A DNA stretch of 64,000 bases, taken from contig OX442416.1 of NCBI GenBank assembly GCA_949361645.1, positions 8,314,362-8,378,361 on the forward strand, in the 5' to 3' direction. This document shows, piece after piece, positions 24,770 through 46,455 of the stretch. The notes below the pieces were generated by a model. That model had not been told where the DNA came from, did no database searches, and saw nothing but the letters and a program-made list of their open reading frames with translations. The position numbers and the translations under genes were made by a program. How positions within the stretch are numbered: position 1 is the stretch's first letter; every line of letters begins with the position of its first letter. This stretch comes from Spongilla lacustris. Lineage: Eukaryota > Porifera > Demospongiae > Spongillida > Spongillidae.

Positions 24770-24966
24770 CAATCTTCAGTCACGCCAAGAAAGCTTTGAA
24801 GTTCATAGCTATCATGATTGTATTCTGATTGGTTACATAGAAATTCCTTCTGCTGAACATTATAGTGTCCACAGCTGGGGTCTGGGCACTTTAGACTTTG
24901 CAGTACATTCAGATTTGATTGCACGGAACAGTTCACATTCTCAGTCCAGATAGTCCTCCTTGGCCA
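24770..24966 (-). CDS. Possible cysteine-containing exon, unknown gene
   Basis: The - strand reads from an ATGTACCAG acceptor into a stretch of about 65 codons: WPRRTIWTENVNCSVQSNLN, then a part with KCPDPSCGHYNVQQKEFLCN. The cysteine spacing suggests an extracellular domain, but I cannot name one and no neighbouring exon was found. Confidence 0.2.
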
Positions 24967-25406
24967 CTGGTACATGTAACTGCAAATGTACACCACAATG
25001 GCAAGATCCCATTTTTAAAAAAATTAATACCACAGCTGTCCTTTTTAGGATAGCTCCTCCGCCATAGACCTAACTTTCACATATAATTTGTTTATTGTCC
25101 TCCTTGTATTATCATATACTATCCTAATGTAATATGTTTTGATACTACATGTGTTGTGAATATCTCAGTGTAGAAATAACATATGTACATGTATATGTGA
25201 GCGGCACTTTGTCATGTTAATGTAAGCTCATTGCAGCGCCCTGTTGGCCTGGTAAGGTACTGTTGGGGAGGATGTGTGGGGGGGGGGGGGGGGCTAATTG
25301 TCTAATAATGAACCAGTCTAATAGAGCCAGCTGGATCAAAAGGCCCACATGGAGTGGATTGATGTTTTTATATATATTGAATTTGATGTGGTATTTCTAT
25401 ATGCAG

Positions 25407-35445
<10,039 letters not shown>

Positions 35446-36400
35446 AGAGATTTTGAACTGACGTATTGTTGTCAAGTGTGCTTATGGGTGTCTGTATCAT
35501 TTATGATTGAGATATGCATGTATATTTACATTTTGGCAATGGCTGCTTTTTTAATTCTTTCCCCTTCTCAAAAAGAAATGAGCTGAAGCCACTATGTTGT
35601 TACTAAAATTGCATTAATCACAACTGTTTATGGTTAATTTCTACATGATTTGGGGATCCTGTCAATGGCCATTTATATAAAACACTGTGTACTATAATAT
35701 TTACTTAGCCCTATGTGAAATGAGACTACAATGCATATGGGTAGCAATTTCAGTTGACCATTTATCAGCCATGCAATCTAAATGGGTTTAAAGGCCACAA
35801 TATTTATTTAGGTGGTATTTGAAGACAACTTTGGTATAACCAGTGCATGTGACAATATGCATGTACCTCAGTCTGACAAGCATAGGCAAGCAATTGTATG
35901 AACAAAGCAAAGAAGCAAGTCAGCACTTGTGAATAGATGTAAAGAGAAGCAAGGAAGGGCAAAACATTGTAGGACATTACGTGTTCTATTGTCCTTATGC
36001 TAAATATGTACTACATGCACAACATGCAAATCATAAATATTGCATATGATAGTACATCAAAGTTGAGCAACACAAATGACTAGTATGAGATGTACAAGTG
36101 TTTTCCATTGACACTGGTTTTAAAAATATTAATTTTGAGGTCACATGGGACCTTATGAGGATATAATGGGATCATCAAACTTGAATTTCTTTCCGTGTGT
36201 CTCCAAACTGCAACATTAATTGGTACTATTGATTCCTCACAGCTCAGTCGCATCTGAAGATCGTAATGATTCATACTTGTAGTTAATACATCACGCAACA
36301 TGTTTTTTTTTGTATTATTATGATTTTAATGATACAACATATATAATTATATATATATGTATAATTATAATTATAATTATAATTATATATAATATATATA
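35446..36400. other. 3' flank of the ZU5/Death gene, no gene seen
   Basis: This AT-rich stretch follows the stop codon at 35443-35445. No exon is supported. An AT dinucleotide-rich tract occupies about 36340-36403. Confidence 0.4.
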
Positions 36401-36485
36401 TATCAGAGGTTGAGCATGACCCTTGTTAGGGCAAATGTGAGGGCTCTTCTTTCAAGGGCCATCTCAGACACAGGCTACTGATATA
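36401..36485 (+). mobile_element. LINE 3' tip (RLE-type non-LTR element), + strand
   Basis: The + strand encodes RLSMTLVRANVRALLSRAIS, then a stop. This is the last part of the C-terminal endonuclease region seen at greater length at 37.6, 54.0 and 61.1 kb. Only the tip is present, so the copy is strongly truncated. Confidence 0.55.
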
Positions 36486-36540
36486 TTATTTAGTCTAGGT
36501 GGTAGGTAATTTAACGTTATGTGCTTGTTTATCTGTATTG

Positions 36541-37363
36541 TGGGACAGTTTCCGCGAAAATGTCACCCTTCTATAACATTATAATGTTATAAAAATGCTT
36601 CATGTTTGAATCGTTATATCTTCCGAACGCTAAACGCTATCGACTTCCTATTTCAAGCAGTTTATACTACACCATTTCTCTACGACAAGTTACATTTTGG
36701 AGTCTTGCACTTGCTCCACGCCAGTATTGCAACGTTCGATACTCGACCAGGTTCAAACCCACTATAACTTTAGGTAGGAGTAATCAAATCGCTTCAAATT
36801 CGGTTTGTAGGTAAAGAGGTCTTATACCTATTGATTTGTACTGTTCGTTAATTTTTATGCAATCCGTTACGGTGATACAGTTGAACAAAGTACGTCCACT
36901 TTTCCCGCTCGATCCGCGCCAATGATATAACAACCGCCTCCACATACACTGAGCGGGACGCGATTTGCCAAAATCTTTGGCGCGAATCGAGCGGGAAATT
37001 AAAAGTGGACGTACTTTGTTCAACTGTATCTCCGTAACGGATGGCATAAAAATTAACGAACAGTACAAATCGATAAGTATAGGACCTCTGTACCTACAAA
37101 CCGAATTTGAAGCGATTTGATTACTCTTACCTAAAGTTATGGCGGGTTTGAACCCAGTGGGGTATCGAACGTTGCAATACTGGCGTGGAGCAAATGCAAG
37201 ACTCCAAAATTTAATTCTTCGTAGAGAATTGGTGTAGTATGAACTGTTGAAAATAGGAAGTTGATAGCATTTAGCGTTCAGAAGATATATTTATTCAAAC
37301 ATGAAGCATTTTTATAACATTATAATGTTATAAAAGGGTGACATTTTCGCGGAAACTGTCCCA
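36541..37363. mobile_element. 823 bp foldback element (long palindrome)
   Basis: The element starts TGGGACAGTTTCCGCGAAAA and ends with its reverse complement. Almost the whole length folds on itself, with arms of roughly 400 bp and a short centre near 36930-36960 (CCAATGATATAACAACCGCC). Arms differ at scattered sites, for example CTACGACAAGTT against TTCGTAGAGAATT. Short frames inside, such as 36784-37068, are by-products. No transposase is present, so it needs an outside enzyme. Related copies lie at 48655 and 49111. Confidence 0.9.
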
Positions 37364-37499
37364 ATTATTATATATTTATTTTAATTATAATAATTATTAA
37401 TATTTAATAATTATTTTAATTAATAACATAGTGAATATACACATGACATTATAGCACATCAAAACACCACTAAGTGTACATGTATTGTTCAGCTTTTAA

Positions 37500-38215
37500 T
37501 AACCATCCAGAGTGATGACTTTGGACAACAGTGCCCTGACATTGGCTCGGACAAGGGTTATGCTTAGTCGTATATAATTATTATTAATAATATGTATACA
37601 TATAATATATACAATTTAAACACACAACACAATGTCAAACACATACTCTAGATAGAATGGCCCTGGAGTTGGCTCTTATCAGGGTCAAGTTTAATCTGCC
37701 ATACATCAGATTTGTAGTGACGGACTTAGGCTGCCCCAGTCGGGTGGCTAGTCTTCCGGCAAGTCTGGAGAGACTACGTTGAGCTTCAGGTCCCCAACTT
37801 CCATAGTACTCTACCACCAAAGGGATGCAAACCCAACCTAACTCTCCACATTTTTCATCATTACTGTGGTGCTTCCTCTGTTCTGCCTGCATTGCTGCTG
37901 AACTTAGTGTCACACACGCTACTTGGAGGGTATCTGAATTAAGCGGGGATGTGACACAAAGATCAATTGCAGCAGGCTTGCCTAACTCCCAGTTAGGGAT
38001 GAGGACATCGGCAGGACGCGTTTGTCAAGCTTCATGACCCAGACTGCTTCCAGCTTCAAGCTGTGAACCCAAGTCTTCGGATTCTGTTGTGGCGGGAAAC
38101 CACATCGGAGCCATTTTTACATGACAGAGCATGGTGACCAAAGTGATCCAAAGAATGGGACATGCATTGGGGACAAAGCTGACCTTGACTCACAGGAAGG
38201 CCTAACCACCACTTC
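37500..38215 (-). pseudogene. LINE 3' region: RLE endonuclease domain, broken
   Basis: On the - strand, around 38160-38060, LCPQCMSHSLDHFGHHALSC and KNGSDVVSRHNR give the CCHC knuckle that precedes the endonuclease of RLE-type non-LTR retrotransposons. A frameshifted part follows. Then 37913-37640 reads KCGELGWVCIPLVVEYYGSW and LMYGRLNLTLIRANSRAILS. Beyond it a separate tip, TLVRANVRALLSKVITLDGY, lies at 37500-37565. The PD-(D/E)XK core is interrupted. Between the two pieces an AT-rich stretch resembles the A/T-rich 3' tails beside other copies. Confidence 0.7.
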
Positions 38216-39532
38216 ATGGCAACTTGAAACTCAGAGCATGTTTAATGATATTTTTGTTGCTATATTCATAATATATAAACAACATTACAGGTAAATGCAT
38301 GGTATATATTTATCTTTGGAGTCCAATGATGCTCAACAGTTTGCCTAATTTGGTGTCCTTGCATTATTGCCCTTGTCAATTGGTTTGGTTTGATTTGTTG
38401 TCGTATCTCAATAATATATCCAACAGTAAATTAATGGTTGTGTGAGAAGTCAATGTCGTTTGTGTATCAGACATTAAAAGTGCAATTGTGGGGATGTGAT
38501 GTAAAGGTGGCAAACTGCACAAGGCCGGAATTGGGGATGGTATGAAGTTTTCTATTAGGTTATTTCGAACTCCTAACCACGATGACAGAATACTTTAATT
38601 AATATATTATGAACTGTAATAGGCTTAAAAGGCCATGTAAGGATCATTAAGAAACATTTAGGGTAATATGCCTTTTTTGTAAAGATAAGATGCCTTTCCA
38701 GGATGTTTTTTTGTACACTATATACACCCAGCAAATGCTACCAAGTCCCTCATTCCATTGGGAAGTTATGAATTACAGCTTGATTTTGATGAGTTCAGTA
38801 AGACAACTAAGTTCAGTAGACAAGATCTGGCTTGGAGTGAAACTGATGAAAGGTTAAAAACAGACCTGATACAAAAGCAGAATCTCATTTACATTCTATC
38901 CCCCTCCCTCTTCTCACAAAAACTATTAGAACTCTGAAGGTAATATGTTACCATTTTGAAATCCAAAATCAAGTTATCCCACTGCAAATTTAAAAAGAAA
39001 GCCAAAAGAAAAAAATGAAGCCACCAATTCTTATGAAAGTATATGCTGTACAATGGATACCTTGAGTTCACCCAAGCAACATCAAGGCTGTTAAGGCCTT
39101 CAGAATTGGTGTGCCTATTACAGCTAAACTGAAATATATTTGTACCTTAATATTATTAGTGGAAAACAGACCAATCTGTAAGTCGATCAGTAACTGTATT
39201 GTAACTTTGTATTTCTGCCTTCCGCTATTGCTTATGTATATTGATTGTATACGTTGTTTGTATTTGCAAATATCACTGAACCTTTTTATACTATGATACA
39301 TCATATGAAAAGCACTCTTTATAAGATTAGCATAATTATACATGATTATTATTTAATCCCATACTAAATCTGTGCGCATGATCTTGCTGCAGAATAGAAA
39401 TAACGAATCGGATCAGTTGTATGGAATTTGTGGTTCTCGGCGCGGCCTTGCAAATTATATCTCTCCTTTAAAAAAAAAAAAAAAAGAAGATATTATTGCC
39501 CACTAGTGGGCGTTTCTGACAAGATAATTTGA
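38216..39532. other. No supported gene; upstream region of actin
   Basis: No exon was supported. An A-run lies at 39472-39485 shortly before the actin start. No convincing CArG box or TATA box could be fixed, although AATTATATC lies at 39452. Confidence 0.35.
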
Positions 39533-41751
39533 ATGAGTGACGACACTAGTAACGCTTTGGTTATTGACAATGGCTCAGGAATGTGTAAGGCTGGCTTTGC
39601 TGGCGATGACGCACCAAGAGCAGTCTTCCCTTCCATCGTGGGTAGACCTCGTAACCACGGTGCGATCGACCAGAAGGACTCTTACGTCGGGGACCAGGCA
39701 ATGATGAAACGTGACATCCTTAGTCTGAAATACCCCATAGAATATGGCATTGTCACCAACTGGAACGACATGGAGAAGGTCAGCTGTTCGCTGTGTGGAC
39801 ATTCCCAGCAAAAAAATCTTACTTAAGATCTGACTTATAAGATCTTACTTACGATATAATTATTATTATTCAACGTTATCCATATCTACGGTAAATTCTT
39901 ACGGTAGTTTTCTTACATAAATTCTTACACACTATCTAAATCTATTGCAGTAATACATGTAGCAGCTATTTATCAGTATTTTCACAGAGATAATATTTTG
40001 GCCATTTTTTTAGCAGTATTACAGTATGGTTAACTTATGCTACTAACTAAACTATAGTGCATCAGGTATAGACCCTTTTCCATTGCGGGTGAATAAACAA
40101 ATCAAAATAAACGTCATAATGTCGTATAAACAGAAAACGTCATAAGACGGGGGGGGGGGGGGGGGGGGAATAAACGTCTCGTGAGTGCCCAAAACTATGC
40201 ATTTTGTATCGTACATATGTCATCGGTGTACATTAATGCATTAATGGTTTGGATCTTTTGGCGCAAAGATGATATTTTCAGAAGCTGCAAGTATCCCTGA
40301 AGATGTTTTTCACGACCATATGACATTTTACAACAAAATGGTCAGATTTACAATTCGGCAATTACTTCTTCCATGGGCTCACTATTAATTAACTTCCCAA
40401 TCACACAACAATTTTTGTATGAAATGTTTTGTTTTGGATGCGCACGTGACGCTGACGTAACGTTTTTTTTTTTATACGCCCACAATGGAAAAGGGTCTAT
40501 ACTTCTATATATGTCAGTTTAGTAGTAGATTTTATATAGATATAGAATCTATGGTTTAGTAACCATACTAAAATTTAATAGCTAGGTAACACTGGTAAAA
40601 AATGGCCATGGGGTCTCGGGCACATGCAGTCCCAAGAAAAACATGTGCATATGAATGTACTGATTATGGTTTTAATCAACTTCTGCGTCACAAGAATGCA
40701 GAACCGATCTCCCCTAGAAACCTTTATTATATATAATTTGGTGGTACAATATCTTGGCTGACATCACTCTGGGGATGGTCTTATACTTGTGGTATCTGTT
40801 GATCTGGTTGTGGAATTAGCATTGCAGCATTGGATGGCTGTAAAAAGCTGTTGATGAAGTTGTCCTCTTTTGCAGATCTGGCACCACGCCTTCAATGAGC
40901 TCCAAGTGGCCCCAGAGGACCACCCAGTCCTCCTGACTGAGGCTCCCCTGAACCCAAAGGCCAATCGTGAGAAGATGATCCAGGTCATGTTGGAGACCTT
41001 CAGCACACCAGCCATGCATGTTGCCATTCCTGGAGTGCTGACCATGTGCTCTGCAGCTGGACGTACTACTGGTATTGTGTTGGACTGTGGTGATGGTGTC
41101 TCCCACATTGTGCCCATATATGAGGGTTATGCCCTTTCCAATGCCATCATCCGTCTGGACTTTGCTGGGCGTGACCTTACCAACTACCTGATGAAGATCC
41201 TGACAGAGCGTGGCTACACTTTTGCAACAACTGCAGAACGTGAAACTGTTCGTGATATTAAGGAGAAGCTGTGCTATGTTGCCATGGACTTTGAGCAGGA
41301 TATGCAGACAGCTGCTCAGAGTTCCAGTCTGGGGAAGAGCTATAAGCTCCCAAGTGGTCAGGCGATGACCATTGGTGATGAGCGGTTCAGGTGTTCTGAG
41401 GCCATGTTCCAACCTTCCTTTATTGATAGGGAGATCAAAGGTATACATGAGATGACTTACAACTCCATCATGAAGTGTGATGTGGACATCAGGAGGGACC
41501 TTTATGCCAACATTGTCCTGTCTGGAGGCAGTACCATGTTCCCTGGCTTTGCTGAGAGGATGCGGAAGGAGATCACGGCCCTGGCCCCACCCACCATGAA
41601 GATCAAGATCATTGCTCCTCCTGAACGCAAGCACAGTGTCTGGCTCGGAGGTTCCATCATTGCCTATCTTTCTACTTATAAGCATATGTGGATCTCCAAG
41701 CAGGAGTATGATGAGTTCGGTCCTTCCATTGTACACAGGAAATGCTTCTAA
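39533..41751 (+). CDS. Divergent actin, two coding exons
   Basis: Exon 1 (39533-39778) and exon 2 (40876-41751) join in phase 0 after NDMEK and before IWHH, giving 373 residues against 375-377 in conventional actin. Start [20 protein letters not shown] and end [12 protein letters not shown] are typical. Odd points: the DNase I loop reads [15 protein letters not shown], three residues shorter than usual; the residue at the methyl-histidine-73 position is Tyr (KYPIEYGIV); the catalytic Gln137 position is Pro ([10 protein letters not shown]); one residue is missing at HAFNEL and one added at CSAAGRTTG. His161 ([11 protein letters not shown]) and Asp154 are kept. The frame is open and both splice sites are good (AAG|GTCAGC; TTTTGCAG), so the gene looks functional rather than dead. 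Actin builds filaments; these changes suggest altered nucleotide turnover or polymer contacts, which is inference. Confidence 0.92.
40067..40501. mobile_element. MITE inside the actin intron
   Basis: TATAGACCCTTTTCCATTGC (from 40067) matches the reverse complement of the right end, GCCCACAATGGAAAAGGGTC then TATA (to 40501), with two mismatches. Length is about 435 bp. The outer TATA could contain a TA target duplication, as in mariner-type elements. The interior holds a run of about 19 G (40150-40168) and repeated ACGTCATAA words. Confidence 0.8.
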
Positions 41752-41774
41752 AATGTTTGTGTGTTGTGTGTGTA

Positions 41775-41896
<122 letters not shown>

Positions 41897-42342
41897 TTCA
41901 TTACTACATGTACCTCCTCCATTTGTGGAAATTCTGGGGCAGAAGGCTTTCACACCTGGACAACAAGGCCTCAAGTATTGGGGGACACTTAACATTTTTG
42001 GCTTGTTCATTGAACTGTCAGTAGCTTTAAACACAGAACATTATTAGCTGCATGATTTCAAAAACTTGCCAGTGTGTACATAAGACTTGCATTTTACCCT
42101 GGCCTGGTATAAGGTTAATTACAAGGGTCATTCACATAAGAGGCCAGGCTCTCTATATAACTGCAAGGTCCCTAGCACTATTTGTTAATATTTTCTTAGT
42201 GTGTGGAAACTTTCCAAGCCATTTATATATTTAATTGTTGTTTTGAATGCCAGGCAGCTACTAACGATCCTTTCCAGGTGGCTCCCATTTTAAAATGTAG
42301 TGTTGTGTGTGTTATGTACATATTCTGTTCATGTAAACTTTC

Positions 42343-42384
42343 CAATATAATAAATTATATATATAATTATATAATTTATTATGT
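42343..42384. repeat. AT-rich palindrome
   Basis: ATAATAAATTATATATATAA and the following bases form an inverted repeat with arms of about 16 bases (ATAATAAATTATAT / ATATAATTTATTAT). It could act as a hairpin but no function is supported. Confidence 0.6.
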
Positions 42385-42579
42385 TATTGTTAAGAATTAC
42401 TTGAATTGTGAAAACCAATGAATCCAAAATTCCTATTAAAATATCTCTCATAACGTATTATCCCCCAAATCCCTAAAACATATTATTTTTAATAGCATAT
42501 CAGTGATGCTCACAATAAGCTCTTCAAATAAAGGTAAGGAATAATGTCTTCCACTTCCTCCCCGAACTCCCCTATGATG

Positions 42580-42650
42580 TACATGTAGTGTCGCATTCGC
42601 TCTCACCAAATGCAGGTTGAGCCTACTGTACAGCTCAGACAGCACAGCTG
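42580..42650 (-). mobile_element. LINE 3' tip, - strand
   Basis: The - strand gives LSELYSRLNLHLVRANATLH, the same tip as in other RLE-type LINE fragments in the window. Only about 20 codons are recognisable. Confidence 0.55.
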
Positions 42651-43329
42651 ATTTTGTTTTGCCAGATGAGGGAAGGCAAACATTTTAAATGAATCTATGG
42701 CTTCTTTTCCCCAAGCACTATATAAATAATACTGTGTAGTGCCCAATTCATGTGAATATGCCTCAGATCATGATTGCACACACATGCACGGAGAGTTGTT
42801 TTGCCCTGAAGCAAAGATCTGTGTGTTGTGATACAAAGATCCTTCATCTTGGCAAGTAAAGGGGTTAGCTGGTCGGTCTTTATTTAGTAGTGTTGATGGT
42901 GACTGTCTTGTACCATCTGATTGTGGCCATCCTCAAGGCTTGCAACTGTTGCAAGATGTATGACATAGCCTGAGAGAAGATTATTGAAATACGCTCAGCA
43001 GGCACAAATGCTTAGTTTTGTTTGTACATATGCTTGATCGTCGTGTAAATAATTAATAAGTAAAAAAAAAAATGCATTATTGTGAGGTCTCTGATCATGC
43101 TAACTTAGCCAGTATACATGTAATTGGATGGCAACAAATCTATAGAATATTTCTCCCCGGCAAAAAGGTGGCACCCTTCTGTAGGAGGGAAGATGATGAT
43201 CCACGCACCTCAACTAACTGTTTCTCCGAAGAGAATTCCTTGCTGAGTGACACAATCCAAGTCAGCAAGAAACCAGCTAGAAGCGGTGTCATCACCTTTT
43301 TATAGCTTTTCAACTTCGGATGACGAACA

Positions 43330-43640
43330 AGAACCGGCGTTCTGCCACCTACACTCTTGAATAGTGGAGTAACTTAGGGGAGGACATCCGATGGACCCCG
43401 GGCCATGAACACGGTACCTCGAGCAAGCTCTCGTCGTAAACCACTAAGCCAGAATGCATTAGCTTGAAATTGACAGTTTGGAACTTATCATTATACAGAA
43501 AGACCTCTACATAGTGCAATTAAAAAAAAGGGAAGAAAAAAACTCACGTCACGACTGGGACTCGAATCACAGTAACGCGGTTCGTATGATTGTGCATCAC
43601 ACACCACTCGACCATCAAGTACATCGATGAACTATGTCTT
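43330..43640 (-). ncRNA. Two tRNA-like pol III promoter units, - strand
   Basis: On the - strand, TGGTCGAGTGG (A box) and GATTCGAGTCC (B box) are about 45-50 bases apart (about 43555-43620). A second unit, TGGCTTAGTGG with a weaker B box, lies downstream of it (about 43385-43460). Acceptor stems do not pair well, so these may be tRNA-derived repeats rather than working tRNAs. The same pair is found in the right arm at 55350-55600. Confidence 0.4.
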
Positions 43641-43974
43641 ACATAATTGATTACTTTAATTCGAAAAATTAAGGATTTAATTTAAAAAAATTTACGTAAT
43701 CTAGTAGCCTAATACTACTAGTATGCACGTTTTACTTTTTAACTGCAGTCATGTGGCGTCGAACGTATAGCATTGACATAGAAGGAAGCCTCGATCTGTA
43801 GCAGTTGGCTTGCTTTGCCTCTACCTACTGATCCCCGAGGTGAGCCCCTCACACTGTACACGGATCACGAAGGAAAAATCTTACCCCAACAATTTTAATT
43901 GTTTATTTACTTATTTACATCGATGTTGTCTGTCAGTGTCAATTTCACCGGAGGAGTTGCTAATTGACTTGCTT

Positions 43975-44300
43975 TGTTGAGGTTGTATTGTATAGGCTTC
44001 GCTTCTGTGTTGTGATGGCAGTGATGAGCTCATACACGTGTGTAGTGTGCAGATTGGACCAATGCCCCAACAGTGCATAGAGCTCCACAAGATATGTGAT
44101 GATATCAATGACTGCACTGATGGGGTTGACGAAAGCACACATGCATTAAGTTGGCTACTGACCAGCAATAGTCTAGCTAGCTGTACGCACCATTAATATC
44201 ACAGACACATTTTTCCCCCCTACATTTCTTTTTTGTGTGTGCAGTGACCATTGTGGATGGACAGCCATGCCTTCCTTCACAGTTCCAGTGCATTGGTAGT

Positions 44301-44333
<33 letters not shown>

Positions 44334-44700
44334 CTCTTGCATACAGGTGTGACAAGGTTGGGCACAGTGCAGTGATCCAAGGTGGAGTGCAGTAAAGCTA
44401 CCTGTTTGAAATGTTCAATGTAATGCAAGTCTTACCAACCACGGCAGAGTACCCTATAGTCTCTGTCCTCCCACCTACAAGCATTCAATGGCCATGCACA
44501 CCACTACCATTTTGTCTCATGGTTGCAACCGTTGGTTAGCTATCGCTTCACTAAGAGGTGGGAGGGGCACTGGTGAGTTAACAATCAACCCTCTAAGACT
44601 TCAGAACTCTGGAGATTATTGCTCTTCTTCTGTTGCTTTATTCCTTGCTGAGCCCAGCACTTCTCTCATAGTCAATGATCATAAGTAAATCAAACCAAAT
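43975..44700 (+). pseudogene. LDLa and Ig domain receptor fragments
   Basis: After a TTGTATAG acceptor, the + strand reads CCDGSDELIHVCSVQIGPMP then QQCIELHKICDDINDCTDGV, which is the end of one LDL-receptor class A repeat and most of a second. The next piece (from 44244) reads VTIVDGQPCLPSQFQCIGSG, the start of a third, and runs into a (GT) microsatellite at 44303-44331. Then 44488-44688 encodes LRGGRGTGELTINPLRLQNS and GDYCSSSVALFLAEPSTSLI, the end of an Ig domain. LDLa and Ig domains are extracellular and bind ligands, so this resembles a cell-surface receptor. The microsatellite break and missing parts suggest a damaged or partial gene, though unseen exons are possible. Confidence 0.55.
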
Positions 44701-45044
44701 AAACCTTGGTCCCCCTCTCTTCCTCTCCTTCCAAGACCCCTAGAAACATGAACCTCTCTTCCTCCCATCTTCCTGATCCTCCCTCCCTTCTCTATTGAGA
44801 TCTCATACATCCTTCCACTATATATTGTGGTCATCTGTGCTTGGTCTGAGCTCTGGTCCAGAGTTGTAAGAGCACTATATAGTTGAGGAGGTAAAACAGG
44901 TCAAGACATTTGTACAATTGGTTGTAGGAGATATCTGGTACATCTATCTGTCTGTAGATGTGACTGTCCAAATGGCTTTACCCCTGCTTGTGTTATAGTA
45001 AACAAACTTGTCAGAAATATGCACTGCACTGGATTTAAACCATA

Positions 45045-45131
45045 CCCCCCCCTCCCCCCCCTCCCCCCCCCCTCCCCCCCCCCCCTCCCCCCCTCCCTCC
45101 CCCTCCTCCCCCCCCCTCCCCCCCCCCCCCC
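45045..45131. repeat. C-rich tract
   Basis: Runs of C broken by single T fill this stretch. The glycine/arginine-rich reverse frame over it is an artefact. Confidence 0.9.
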
Positions 45132-45660
45132 ATAATTCATTCGATTGATCTGATTGGCCTTCACAAAACAGACTTTAGACCTTTCTCCACGGATCACTTT
45201 ACCATTCAATGATTGAATACAAAGTGAGGGCAAAGGTGAGGAACAGGGTACATGTCACCATGGCAACCACGAACACTTAACATCTGTCACTTTTTATAAC
45301 TGTATGATTGCAAAACAAGCCAGACATGCCAAGATATTTGAGACAACTGGGATTTCAATGTAATCAATATTCTGGATCTCCATTTGTGTGGCCTTTAGCA
45401 GATGCTTTTGTTTGATTGTTCACAAACATAATGTGTCTCTCAGAAACATCTAGCATTCATTTGTACAAATAGCCATTTAATTTACAAATATAGTACACGC
45501 ACTCACCCCTATTAGTGTGTTATATCTTGTTTTTGGTTTGCAAGTTACAGTGTCTTGAGCAACATATATTAGAATGTCACATAAATTGCATGCGCAGTCA
45601 CAGCCACCATGTGGCACAGTGAAGGCATCAGAATTCATGCACCACACAAATGGAGTTAGC

Positions 45661-46270
45661 ACTATCTATCACCTAGCTGCTGATACCTGTGCACATACAT
45701 TTTTTGCAGTGGAATTAGGGGTTAGTGTGGCCAGCCCTCTAGCTGCAAACACTGTAGGCAGCCTACACTACCAGTGGAATTAGCAGCCCTCACCATTTTA
45801 ATGGAGCCATCGAAAACTAGAAAATGCTGCATGTTTAGTCAGCAGTCCACACATAGCTATACTGCAGAGTTATCAACCCCAGCAGCGGCCATATAATGAA
45901 TCCATTGTGTGCTGGTGGCTTCCCTGCTGCTTACTCAATTACATGTATGGAACCACCTGACCATCATAAAGGAGGGTAGTATATATGTCTTGCTTTGGTT
46001 CCACTGTAATCAATGGGATAGTGGTTAAGGTGAAGAGATTCAGCTTAATTTTGTAGACTAAGAGTGGAACCCATGCCCCTTGCAATTTGGGGCTGGTGTT
46101 GTGTATGTGGGGTTACTGTAGGCCCTTTTTTGCAGCCTTGCTTGTATATAATTTTAAAAATAAAACTAATTTGTTGAATAAAAATTAATAGTAGTAAGGA
46201 AACCAGGAATTATTCATTAATACACAACACGTAAATCATAGAGGTGAGGGTTGTGCGGTGTGTAAACCTG
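45661..46270. other. No supported gene
   Basis: No exon or repeat of note was found between the left duplication arm and the first palindromic insertion. Confidence 0.3.
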
Positions 46271-46345
46271 TCTTATATCTAGTTGGGCGTAGCCGACCTT
46301 CGCCAATACGCGAAGGTCGGGCTACGCCCAACTATCTTATATCTA
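46271..46345. mobile_element. Short palindromic insertion with 11 bp target duplication (copy 1)
   Basis: GTTGGGCGTAGCCGACCTTC and its reverse complement form a hairpin of about 51 bases (46282-46332) with arms of about 22 bases and one missing C. The direct repeat TCTTATATCTA flanks it at 46271-46281 and 46335-46345. No coding capacity. A larger copy lies 130 bp to the right. Confidence 0.8.
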
Positions 46346-46455
46346 CATGTGGACTTAACGCTCGCTATGCCGTTTACGGTAGCTACTTAGTATTAGGCCC
46401 TAGCGTACTACTAGTAAGTAGGCCCTAGTACTGGAAGCTTTTGCTATTTGCTATG

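Larger units (their letters stand above)
42785..45660 (+). other. Left arm of an inverted segmental duplication
   Basis: Several blocks here match the right arm (53.1-56.2 kb) in reverse complement: 42790-42870 with 56115-56210; 43140-43440 with 55560-55830; 43540-43630 with 55345-55430; 43985-44170 with 54860-55060; 44340-44430 with 53525-53610; 44540-44680 with 53360-53520. A last block (45295-45600) matches 53640-53945 but out of order, so the arms have been rearranged since copying. The kinase-like gene lies between the arms. Confidence 0.85.

Noticed and set aside
36784..37068. 94-codon frame on the - strand
   Set aside because: Lies wholly inside the foldback palindrome, and similar frames occur in the other copy because the sequence is shared.
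43540..43630. Functional tRNA gene
   Set aside because: A and B boxes match, but acceptor stems do not pair and no proper anticodon arm could be drawn.
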